A stretch of DNA of 64,000 bases from assembly GCF_000471905.2 (NCBI RefSeq), contig NW_006494789.1, forward strand, positions 3,113,176-3,177,175, given 5' to 3'. Source of the DNA: Amborella trichopoda (Eukaryota > Streptophyta > Magnoliopsida > Amborellales > Amborellaceae). Under the pieces are notes generated by a model. It saw nothing but the letters and a program-made list of their open reading frames with translations. It had not been told where the DNA came from and did no database searches. A program made the position numbers and the translations under genes. Of the stretch, positions 34,830-44,647 are shown in pieces (position 1 is the first letter of the stretch; every line of letters begins with the position of its first letter).

Positions 34830-35440
34830 ACGGTGACGCCAGATCTATGACACAATATTTTGCATCTGCATAGTGAGTTTCGGCCACAGGGAATTGTCTT
34901 TTGCCATCATAGACCGTATGTTGTCTCCCGTCTCCATTATACTTGAAACATTGGTGTAATGTTGATGGAACCACCCCCTGATAATGGAGCCGTGGCCGAT
35001 CGAGGAGAATATTGTAAGAAGTGTAGATGTCGATTACATGAAACTAGGCATAAAAGTTCAGCTTAGCTATCTTAAAACAAAGGCGTATTGTGTCAGCTGG
35101 TTTCTCTCCTGATTGGTTAAACCCATGAACTATGATGTGGGTTAGGGTAAGGTCTTCGGACCCTGACTAATCGAGTAAGCATCCTTCTTGGAGTGAGCTT
35201 GACAGCCGAACCTCCATCTAACATGATTCGGTTGATGGGGCATGCATGTAATTCGCTAGCAACAAAGACGGGGCGAATTATGAAATTTTTCCCTTAGCGG
35301 CAGATCGTCCTCTGAAAAGGTGATTGGCATACATCCTTGTAGAATTTTCGTGTCTACCTCGATAGGTTCTACTTTAGTGTCGTACACTTCTCAGTCGGAA
35401 AGAGTATGAACCAAAGCTATCTGGTGATCCTTCGAAAGCG
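34830..35440 (-). pseudogene. Aspartic protease of element D, broken
   Basis: Minus-strand homologue of the A protease: EVYDTKVEPIEVDTKIL, TFSEDDLPL, then after a frameshift the active-site stretch LDGGSAVKLTPRRMLT-like sequence near 35230, and HQCFKYNGDGRQHTVYDGK near 34930. Several stops and at least two frameshifts. It shows that D, like A, descends from a protease-containing form. Confidence 0.7.
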
Positions 35441-35623
35441 TGAGGGCATCGTAGACACTAAGAAGGCATGGAAGCTTTCATAAATGCCCTATCACATCAT
35501 TTTTCACCTTCTCTTGATCATGGCCTTGTGCTCCCAGTCTTATCATTGGTTTGTGAGTATATTCTGTTAAGGAGTAGGTTTGGGTATATTCGGTTAAGGA
35601 GCAGATTTTGGGTGACCCACGAG
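35441..35623. other. Deletion joint between leader ORF and protease, element D
   Basis: Gag is missing here: the leader ORF homology ends near 35630 and protease homology starts near 35440. The joint contains two copies of TATATTC(T/G)GTTAAGGAG about 30 bases apart (35558 and 35588 regions). No coding sequence. Confidence 0.5.
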
Positions 35624-36152
35624 TCATGTGGTGTGTGTAAGGGGTGGAGATCGTGGGGTTTCTGCCTCTCTGTGTTGAGCCTCTAGTGATAGAGACCTCT
35701 GGTGTAAGAATGTGGGGGGTAGCCATATGGCGACCCACAGAGGCACTGACAACTCACTTGCCTTTTGTAGAAAGGGTCTGGGCAGCCTTCCGGTGTACCT
35801 CATAAACATGACCGGTAAGTGACTTGCTGGTGGCTCAATGCATGCTTTGTGGGGCAACATAAGTGCCGCTCATGCAAGGCGCCTTGGTGGAATTTCCACT
35901 AGAGTAAAGAGCTGGGGAGTGAGGGACCTTCTATTCTCACCTCACACCAATCCAGGTTAAGACCTGGGACTTAGACAAGGGATCTTTGCTCAAGAGGATG
36001 GTCGGGAATGTAGTCAAAGGACCTTTTTCCTTAGGGACACTCTCAAATAACGGGATAAGAAAATCCTTGATCCGAATGAATGGGTTATAGATCCCGGCAT
36101 CCATAAGTGAATGTGAAATAATGACGAAAGCAGATAAAGAAGAAACAAACAA
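35624..36152 (-). pseudogene. Leader ORF (ORF1) of element D, broken
   Basis: First piece 36152-35937 includes MDAGIYNPFIRIKDFLIPLF and ends KSQVLTWIGVR; second piece 35860-35624 lies in another frame and matches the shifted frame of A (MRYTGRLPRP against LRYTERLTYP). Starts about 75 bases past the PBS as in A and C. Shares no recognised domain. Confidence 0.6.
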
Positions 36153-36178
36153 GAACGATTAGACTAAGGGGTAGTAAG

Positions 36179-36196
36179 TCCCCAATGAAGTTGCCA
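36179..36196 (-). other. Primer-binding site of element D (tRNA-Arg type)
   Basis: Minus strand TGGCAACTTCATTGGGGA against TGGCGACTCCGCTGGGGA: four mismatches, mostly transitions. It starts three bases from the 5' LTR end (36200). Confidence 0.75.
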
Positions 36197-36199
36197 AGC

Positions 36200-39146
36200 T
36201 GGTAAGGTGCCTCAGTCTCTTCCTCTGGATCCCTGAGGGATCGGGCGTCTCATGTCTCGGGTTTCGGGGAAGACCCAGGACGTTCGTGAGATTGCTCTCT
36301 CTGGAACCTCATTGGAAAATGGGGTAGGTGTTACCAACCGGTGAGAGAGGAATTTAAAAGGTGGGTTCGAGACTTACTCAGGCTGACTCGCATGGGCGCC
36401 CTCTTAGATCACAAAGAAAGCCCCCCAGTAATGAAAGTGGCTTGGAATCGCCTACCTTGGCTCATATTCTTCTTATTTTCTGCTTTTTGCAATCGTACAC
36501 ATATATGGCAAAGGTTATGGGATAGATGGGTTAGTCCTCACCCTTTTCCTTTCTGAAGAGCGCAGACAAGCAAGAAAGAAAGACGGGGGGAAAGAAGAAT
36601 TCGAACAAGATAGAAGGTCAGGGCAATGACTAGACTGGTGGATAATTGACATAACGTCGTGGCGAAATGGGCTCGGTAACTGAGATCGGCTCACGGGATT
36701 GCTATTATACATTATTGTTGATATTGACTAGCTAGACATGATGGTCAGTCTATCGTGGTACTAAAGCATGCCAAGCAAACCTGAAGCGATAACATTACGG
36801 CTAGATGATAGGACTGCCATGAGATGCTAACCTCAATCCCTCTTGGCCAAACGAGAGAGCAGCAGAGGAATGGTTAAAGAGAGAAAGGGGTTAGACGGAA
36901 GGAGAGAGAAGAAAGAGGAGGAGATGCAGTCGACGCTAGACATCGTCAACTATTTCAGGAGATAGGAGAGAGAGGATGCAGTCGGCGGTAAGCTTCACCG
37001 ACTATGTCAGATGAGAAGTGAGGAAGGGAGCCAACTGACGCTTAGTCTTACCAACTGACAGAAGAAAAGAGGAAAAACCAATTGATGCTAGGCCTTGCCG
37101 ACTGATAGAAAAAGAGGGAGAAGACCCACCTAGCGCTAGGCCTCACCGATTGGTAGAGAGAGAAAAGTCAACCGGTGCTAGGGCTCACCGACTGATAGAA
37201 GAAGAGAGAGGAGACAACCCCGATGCTAGGCCTCGTTGACTAGTAGCAAGAGAAATGACAACCGGCACAAGGTCTCACCGACTGATAAAAGAAGAGAGAG
37301 GTGACTAACCCAGTGTTAGGCCATGCCGATAGGTAGAGAGAGAAAAGGCAACCGACGTTAGGTCTTACCTATTGATAGAGGAAGAGAGAGGAGACCAATT
37401 GGTGCTAGATCTCACAGACTGTAGAAGAAGAGAGAGGAGACTAACCAGCACCAGGTCTCGTTAACTGATAGACGAAGAGAGAAAAAGCCAACCGACGCTA
37501 GGTCTCACCAGTTGGGAGAAGAGGAGAGAGAAAGCCAACCGGTGCTAGGTCTTCCCCAGATGGCAGAAGAAGAGAGGGAGTAAATCGGCACTAGGTCTCG
37601 CCAGTTGACACGGAGAGCAGAGAGAGAGAGGGAATGAGAGAAGAGAGAGAGAAAAAGAAAGAGAAAGAGAGGGAGGAGAGAGAAAGGTTCTTACCCGAAG
37701 GGTACCAGCCCTTTTCTTCTCTCTCCTTTCTCTTTCTAAGAAGTACTCACAGGCTTAAGCAAGGAATCAAAATTTTATTGAATCTTCAAAGAATTCACTC
37801 AAGATTGAGAGGTGGTGGCGGATTGGCGTGGTGTCCTTTTATAATGAGGCAGTGCCTGTTTATATAGAGTTGTGTCCAAACATGGGTGGATTGATCAAAA
37901 TTAAACCTAATTGCTAAAAATTAAGATTTAATTGACTTAAGAGAAATTCTAAAATGGGTACAAAAAGACTGTTTTTCCCCTGTCTAACAATGTGTCGATT
38001 TTCGAAACAGTCCTTGGGGCTACCGAAGAACTTGCATGATCTTCCGTGGCAGACCTGGGGTTGTTTTGATGCCCGTTTGATCGAAAGATTATTGTTTTCA
38101 TGTAGGGCTCGACATGATGATTGTTTTGATACCAACTTCGTGTCATGAATCATGTTTTTGAGTCATGATCATGAGACTTGAAATTTGTGTGAATCCTGGA
38201 AACTTCAGATCGATAGTGCAGTCTTTCCTTAATGTTTTTATGTGATTTCTTCATCGTAGCACACTAAGCATGTCATCACAATCACGTGGCAACAATCGGA
38301 ACGATATGTGGAGTCCGAACGAAGATTTTGCAACTTGTGAGTTTTGGTAGGAATCTAGAATCTGACGGTCAGAATTTTAGTAACTTCGTAGGCTTCGTGC
38401 ATGAAATCTGACCCTCCATCATGTGCATGGTTTGGTCCAATGATAGCCCTGAACCTTACACACACCATGGAATTGGTTTTGCATCGATTCGTTGTGTGAG
38501 CGTCGTGATTTGGTTCATCGAGCGAGGCATGTCGCTGCTGAATTTTTTACAATTTCTTCACGGATCGACAACTTCTTTATAGCTTTTATCCCTACTCGGA
38601 TATATCGAATTGTTCGGCTTGATGAGACGAATAAACTCATTAAATTTCGGAGAGATCTGACTTGGAACAAGTAAGTTACAGGCCTCAAAAGTGACTTCCC
38701 GTGACTATAAAAACAACCACCTTTAATGGTATTTTGGTGCAGTGAGGCTATACGGGAAGAGTGTGCGGTCTCTCCTATTTCATTGTTTTGCTCATATCTT
38801 TGTTCTGAGTGTCTGATCAAGTCAAAACTTGGCCCATAGGGGTTTTCGAATGTGCCAAATCCAATGACGGTGGTCCCACAATAATTTGAGACACCAAAAA
38901 TGTGGCTCCAGTTGTAGAGTCCATTTCAAGGTGATAGAGGCCAATTTTTCGAAAACTATTTCCTTGTATTCACTGCTTTAAACATGTCTGATCATGAAAA
39001 AACTTAGCAGGTGGTCGTTTGAAGTGCTGATGACGATCTTGATAAATTCTAAGGCCATTATGAGATTGTCGAGAATTTTCCACTGTTTCGTATGCTTTAT
39101 TGACCTGCTTCCTACTAGGGACCAAGGTGATGAAAATGCGTTCAAA
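36200..39146 (-). repeat. 5' LTR of element D (about 2947 bp)
   Basis: Aligns with 24077-26990. TATA CTCTATATAAA on the minus strand at 37859-37869; minisatellite 36930-37620. The outer end reads ...TTCAAA (39141-39146) where the partner has TTCAAACA, so the terminal CA and part of the target duplication are deleted. Short frames inside are shadows. Confidence 0.88.
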
Positions 39147-39148
39147 TG

Positions 39149-40192
39149 GGCTGCATCAGTCCGGCCCCATGCTCTATAAGTGCATATGTTGACTCAAGTA
39201 TTACTGGCCTTCCATGGTAGCTGAAGCCGAAAACAATGCCAAAAGATGTCAGGTGTGCCAAATCCACTCAAGCCTCATTCATTAGGCCCCAGAGCCTCTC
39301 CATCCTACGGTGACTTCATGGCCCTTTTCCCTAGTGGGGTATGGACATTGTAGGACCCATTTACTCTCCTTCTGTCTGGAGTCATTCCTTCATCGTGATG
39401 GCGACAGACTACTTTTCCGAATGTGCTGAGGCAATCCCTCTCAGACAGGTTCCGAGGACCGTTGTGGCTAACTTCATGCGACACCACATCATATATTGGT
39501 TCAGGGTCCCAGACCGAATGACTTCTGACAATGGCCCCCAGTTCAATAGCTAGCATGTTGACCACCTAGTCAACCAATTTGGTTTTGAGTGAAAGTACTC
39601 GACTATGTACTACACTCGAGCCAACGGGTTAGAAGAGGTGTTCAATAAGACTTTGTATGGGGTGCTCTGAAAATCAGTGTCAAAGTCAAAGAAGAACTGG
39701 CACGAGAAGCTACCTGAGGCTCTGTGGGCCTATCGCACTACCACTCGTAATGCTATGAATTTCACCCCTTATTCTCTGGTCCATGGGGGTGAGGAGGTCT
39801 TACCCCTCGAAATTCAAATACCCTCACTCCGTGGTGCTATACATCAGGGACTAGCTGAAGACGAGGGTCAGGTTCCATTACCAAGAGTTGGATGCCCTTG
39901 ATCAAAAGAGACTAGAGGCCCAACAAAACCTTGAGCTCAATCAAGGAAGAATGAAGATAGCCATTGCCAATTCTATCAAGGTTCGTTCATTCGCTCGTGG
40001 GGACCTAGTCCTAGTATTCAAGAGACCAATCATCATACACGGGCGCTATAAAGGAAAGTTTGTGCCTAAGTGGGAGGGTCCATTCGTAATCAAAAGGTTA
40101 CACCAAGTGGGGCCTATGTACTGACGAACTCTGATGGAGACGAGGCGATGCCCCCTATCAACGGGTGATATTTAAAGAAGTATTATCCCTAA
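39149..40192 (+). pseudogene. Integrase C-terminal part of element B
   Basis: Resumes in frame after element D: LHQSGPMLYK with the second zinc histidine (39154), YYWPSMVAEA, and the CQVC cysteine pair. The catalytic core has WGMDIVGP (first Asp, 39344), MTSDNGPQF (second Asp) and ANGLEEVFNKTL (Glu), so the D-D-E triad is still readable. Then WAYRTTTRNAMNFTPYSLVHG, GDLVLVFKRP, FVPKWEGPFVI and the end GRYLKKYYP with TAA at 40190. There are stops (TGA before LKYYWP, before WGMD, after TLYGVL) and a frameshift near 39890. It would have inserted the DNA copy into the genome. Confidence 0.88.
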
Positions 40193-40419
40193 CATGGCAT
40201 TAAAGCGTGGTGTGTGCAACAAAATGATAGAAATGAAGACGAGAAACATCAAGCCAACTCAAAGGAAATTCATTTCTTTCATTGAATTAGAAAAAGTTGC
40301 AAGTTACAATCGAAGGCCCATTATCAGGGAAGTTACAAAGCTCTTTCATCTGAGGATAAGAGCACGATTACAAACCAAAGCCGACGGTGTTGCTCTTGCA
40401 TCTGAGGATAAGAGGATAG
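40193..40419. other. Post-integrase spacer of element B
   Basis: Noncoding. It contains ATCTGAGGATAAGAG twice (about 40358 and 40401) and aligns loosely with the reverse complement of 33990-33720 in D and with 2010-1910 in A. It marks the end of pol and the tail of the antisense ORF. Confidence 0.5.
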
Positions 40420-41010
40420 TTACATGCCAAAAGAACAAGACAACCACTTTCGAGTCAACTTTAATTCATCTGATGAGTATATCAAATATATAAGGCAGAC
40501 TTCTCTGGTAAAGAACAGGCCTATGAGGGAGAGTGTACCTAGTTCACAATGGATGCCCTTCCACAAAACAACATGGACTTCACGGTTGTGCTGAAGGACA
40601 TTGCTTCCAACACACTGTAGTGGCAAGGCCTCCTCGTTTTCCATCACTTTTGAACCCCACGAGGCATCGCCATCTGATGTCATCGCAGTGCACAACACAA
40701 TGCCTCATCTTATCATCACCACTAGTATGCTAATGCCGCTCAGACCTATCACCGTGTATGACCCAGGGATGTACGAAGGCGACACCACATGTGATGTTAT
40801 GTCATGCATGACTTTGAAGTACTTCAACTGTTCCCAATTATCGAGGGACATTGACTCCCACGCCTCTTCCGTTCCCCCAACTGTTCGCCGAGGGTCCACC
40901 TTCTTACGATCCTTTGCCTTCCCTGCAATCCTATGGGCTTTGTCAGAAACACACCTTCGACCATCAGGATCCCTCAGCAGACCCTTTTCTTTCCTCTATC
41001 GGTGTGGCTT
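40420..41010 (-). pseudogene. Antisense ORF (aORF) of element B
   Basis: One frame of about 195 codons on the minus strand with a single TGA (near 40703). N-terminal half: RDPDGRRCVSDKAHRIAGK and MSLDNWEQLKYFKVMHDITS; C-terminal half: GSNVLQHNREVHVVLWKGIH, then a hydrophobic stretch and a basic end. The C-terminal half matches D (33354-33650). It lies between integrase and the 3' LTR in the opposite direction, the known site of extra ORFs in the Tat lineage. No domain recognised. The start is uncertain; introns are possible. Confidence 0.6.
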
Positions 41011-41625
41011 TCCCGAGTCAGAAACAACCTTCCACCCAACAGGAAATATCATGAAAAACACCGGGAAAACCCTCTCCCGCCTCCTGCTTGTTATCAAACT
41101 TAGCAAAAACCACTAGAAGTCCCCAGAAGACTTCCCTAAGACTTGATGGATTGTCCTTTGACCCCGTTTTTCCCACTTCAGCAGTCCACAAAAGCTCACC
41201 GAAATTGCGCTAAAATTCTGATGAGATCAATGTAGCCCCATCTCCTTTTACTCTAACAACGAGAGAACTGACAAAGCCCTCTGAGCTCTTTGCGACCCCC
41301 CCTTCAACAGCAAAACTACTGTAGAAGCACTCGAACTTCGACAGGGCAACTTTGCAAATTTTGCCAAGGCCCCGAGAGATCCTCTGCCTTCTTCAGAAAG
41401 CTTCGACGCTAGCTGAAAACTGTTCAAAAGCGCACTGTGAAGCTTCACACCTCCTAAAGTTCCCCAAAAAATTTCTAAGGACCTTTCTCTACATGTTCTG
41501 TCTGGGAAGTGCTCGCCAAAAACCCTCGTCAAGAGCTTTGGCTCTCTCTCTCTCTAAAATGCCCTTCTACTATTTTACCCTTTAGTAAAACAGTAATGTG
41601 GGGTTTGTCCCCCTTTTATACCTCG
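41011..41625 (-). promoter_or_regulatory. Antisense promoter and leader of element B
   Basis: On the minus strand: TATAAAAGGGGG (TATA at 41614-41620), ACAAACCCCAC, an imperfect version of the A hairpin, then a leader that aligns well with bases 1-640 (AGAAGGGNNTTTAGAGAGAG, TTTGCAAAG, GCCCTGTCG, AGAGCTCAGAGGG, AATTCGGTGAG). The 94-codon frame 41532-41248 is not kept in A. Confidence 0.6.
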
Positions 41626-42099
41626 CAGTGCTGGAGACTGCCCCCGACAAACTCAGATTGATGCTTCAGTCCCTATGTCTTAATGGCTATACGGCCAGGT
41701 CGGGGCAACCAAGCCTAAGACTCGAACCAGCATTGTCGTGTGCCTCGTCAAGACTACGTTTAGGGGACTAGTGCCATGCGCTTCATTAAGAAGGTTGTCG
41801 TCGTGCATCTCGTTCAGGTACTACCACCGAGCGCTTCGTTAAGAGGGTATTGCCGCACACTCAGTCAAGGAGTTATCTCCCTGCGTCTGGTCAAAGGCTA
41901 CTGCCGAGCGCTTCACCAAGGGACCTGACGCCATCATCCGGGTCTAATGCGGCACTTAGCGTCATACACAGGCCTTGGTGCTCCCCTTCAGATCATCGGC
42001 CCATACCCTTAGGAAGTTCATTCCCTACACCACAATCTCGCCCCTCAGCGAGCACAGTTTCTAGTAATGGTTCCATTCCCCACGGGGTCGATTCCCCCA
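41626..42099. other. Noncoding 3' region of B with short repeats
   Basis: Between the antisense TATA and the next array. Bases 41740-41935 repeat a loose 35-40 bp word (CTGCCGAGCGCTTCATTAAG). No gene. Confidence 0.5.
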
Positions 42100-43040
42100 C
42101 GGTCCAAGCTGCGTGACCCTAAACTGCATAGCCATAGTCCTTGTCTCACGACTCAAAACTGTATGACCACGGTCCAAGCTGTATGACCTTAAACTATAGC
42201 GAAAGTCTAGTTGCACGACGTCAAACTGCAAAGTCCTTGTCACATGACCTTAAACATACGACCATGGTCCAGATGTGTGACCTTAAACCATAGTGCACGT
42301 CCTAGCCACATGAGGTTAAAAGGCTTAGCACTACGATCCAAACAATATGACCCTAAACTGTAGGGGAGGTCTAATTGCACGATAAAAAATTGCACGGTCC
42401 TAGCTGTATGACTTTAAACTGCACAGCCATAGTTCGACCTACAAGACCCTAAACCAGTAAAGTGTGTCGAATGGTCCATATGCATAACTCCAACTGGACC
42501 CCCAATGGAGTTAGATGCATGTAAGGGTCGTACTCATCCCATCATCTCTAGAGAGTTAGAGACATCCTTCCTTCAAGCCACAGTGGGGTTCATCCGTGCC
42601 CTAGCCTTTCGGAGTTCCATGCACACCGATATTCACTATCCCCGTGGAATCACACTGGCCCTCTTAATCCCCATTGATGCCTTTCCCATTAACTACCCCT
42701 CGTAGGATCACCACCTTCATTTACATCTCTTCACATGTGGATAGCCTGAACTATTTTTATCCCCAGGGAGTCAGATTGCAATCCACATACCTACCCCTCA
42801 TGCAACCCTACTGACATGGCAACTCGTACATGGTCCATGGTCCCTGACCATAAACTGCATAGCCACGGTCTAAACTATATGACCATAAACTGTAGCAGAG
42901 GTCTAGTTGCACGATCCCAGTTGCATGACTTTAAACTACGTAACTATGGTCCAAACTATATGACTTTAAACCATAGTGCACGTCCTGGCCGAATGAGGTT
43001 AAATTGCTTCGTTGAGATCCAAGAGGCATGACCTTAAAGA
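42100..43040. repeat. CCCTAAA-bearing repeats of element B
   Basis: Irregular repeats such as TGACCCTAAACTGCATAGCC and CACGGTCCAAGCTGTATGAC, the reverse complement type of the 63-bp array in D (30110-31615). Two clusters, about 42110-42480 and 42830-43040, are separated by unrelated DNA. Much more decayed and lower in copy number than in D. Confidence 0.7.
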
Positions 43041-43929
43041 TGCCCCATGTGCGCCCACACCTCCCTTTTTGCGTGCATCTTCATGCACGTCTTCTCCAAC
43101 CAGCCCATTGGTGTGCGCATACCCTCTTTTTCTTCTCTTCAGTGAGCCTACCTAGGCCCACATGCCGTTTACATGCATCACCATGCACATCTTCCCCAGC
43201 CAACCCATTCATGTGTGCGGGCCACCTACAACACTTCTATTGCCTCCCTAGTGAGTCTACGTACACGCACACACCCTTTACGTGCATCACCATCTTTCAT
43301 CTCATTCCCCAGTAGGTCTTACCCATGCTCACCAAACGGTAAGACATCTCACCGCCAGCTAGTGGGTCACCACTTTTCACCTACCATCCAATCGGCTCTC
43401 TACAGGCAACTTCATGCCACCTTCCCAAGTGAGTCAAAGTCACCCCCAGAATCATTCTATGACCTCTATAGACTACCATTCCTTACCGGTACGGTCTAGC
43501 TGTATGACCCTAAAAAAATAGTGCACGTCCTGGTCGCATGACGTTAAAAGGCTTCGCATAGGTCTCGAAGGCATGACCCTATTACATGCCTTCTCTCAAA
43601 AAAAAAGGGCATGGTGTACACCTGGACAAGGGAACGCCATGAGTAAAAATGACGGACAGGCATGGTTACGAAACCATGAGTAAGAGAGTTTCGTGGAAAA
43701 ATAAACCCAGACACGGTGAATACCCCACAAGAGTACCGTGAGAAAAAATGGATGAAATATGTGGACATGACCACAAAGTCATGGGTAAAAGAGCCCGAAA
43801 ATAACGGAAGTTGGTTAAAGCCGTCTTCATGGTGCCATTTCCTCTATTCAAATGAAAACCCACGAAAGGGTGCTTGGACCGACAAACCAGGTTGATGCAT
43901 TTCCAAAGTCTCAGCCAACACCCCAGCAA
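43041..43929 (-). other. Noncoding 3' region of B with conserved block
   Basis: 43050-43320 is rich in CATGCAC and CACCC words with no frame conserved in D. 43540-43880 is the counterpart of the D block 29340-29720 (minus strand CTCTTTTACCCATGACTTTG and TTACTCATGGTTTCGTAACC). No gene supported. Confidence 0.5.
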
Positions 43930-44215
43930 TCATGGCTTGTCAGGGAGTGAAGGCCTCATAAGATCTCCCCAGCAAGCATAGATAGGGAGTGAGAGCCTCA
44001 TAAGATCTCTCCAGTTTTCATGGCTCGTTAGGAAGTGAGAGCCACATAAGATCTCTCAAGTTTCCATGACTCGTCAGGGAGTGAGAGCCTCAAAACATCT
44101 CTCTAGTTTCGTCAGCTCGTTAGGGAGTGAGAGCCTCATAAAATCTCCTCAGTTTTCACGGCTCGTCAAAGAGTGAGAGCCTCATAAGATCTCCCCAGTT
44201 TAGAACTAACAAGAG
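43930..44215. repeat. Tandem array of about 47 bp, element B
   Basis: About six copies of GGCTCGTCAGGGAGTGAGAG + CCTCATAAGATCTCCCCAGT + TTTCAT. Not seen in D or A, so it arose in the B lineage or was lost elsewhere. It lies in the 3' region, 430 bases before the 3' LTR. Confidence 0.85.
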
Positions 44216-44647
44216 TCCTTGAGGGTGAGAACAATGACGAAAAGATCCTTCTAGAAATGCTAAGGACCATTATGAAGGTAAGAAACTGACAAGGCCAGGC
44301 TTGCCACAGGATTTAGGCTACGTCTTGCAAAAGCCCTCTAGTCAGTAGGGGACCAAACTTTCAGGACGGGCCAGAAGCCCCCGACTGGACTCCGCTAGAC
44401 AGGACCTATAGCGATACCCTAAGAATCAAAGGCAAACTTGGTGTAGCAGCAGATAGTGCCGACTAGAGGTTCATAGCATTTGGCTTTCAAAAAGGCCTAG
44501 TTCTATACGTAGAGGTCCTGACAAAGGCCTCATGCTCTAGAACCGCGGATAGACCCTTGAGGGTGAGGACTTCGACAAGATCCCTCAAAATTCTCGAATG
44601 ATTGCATTTCTCGAGTCTCTCGGAGAACAACATTCAGTAGGGCATGT
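44216..44647 (+). other. End of internal region and decayed polypurine tract of B
   Basis: No gene. The last bases AGTAGGGCATG(T) directly precede the LTR start TGTTGG, at the place of GGTGGGGCAAGA in D; this is the decayed polypurine tract. An 86-codon minus frame (44790-44530) spans the LTR border and is accidental. Confidence 0.55.

Larger units (their letters stand above)
24077..39146 (-). mobile_element. Tat-lineage retrotransposon D, inserted in integrase of B
   Basis: LTRs at 36200-39146 (5') and 24077-26990 (3'), both on the minus strand; internal order from the right is PBS, leader ORF, protease with linker, a short scrap of integrase end, antisense ORF and promoter (plus strand), three tandem arrays, polypurine tract. 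Gag, RT, RNase H and most of integrase are missing, so it is non-autonomous and without gag. Length 15.07 kb. Left flank target duplication is CTGTG (24072-24076); on the right only TG (39147-39148) remains because about five bases, including the LTR terminal CA, are lost. Confidence 0.88.
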
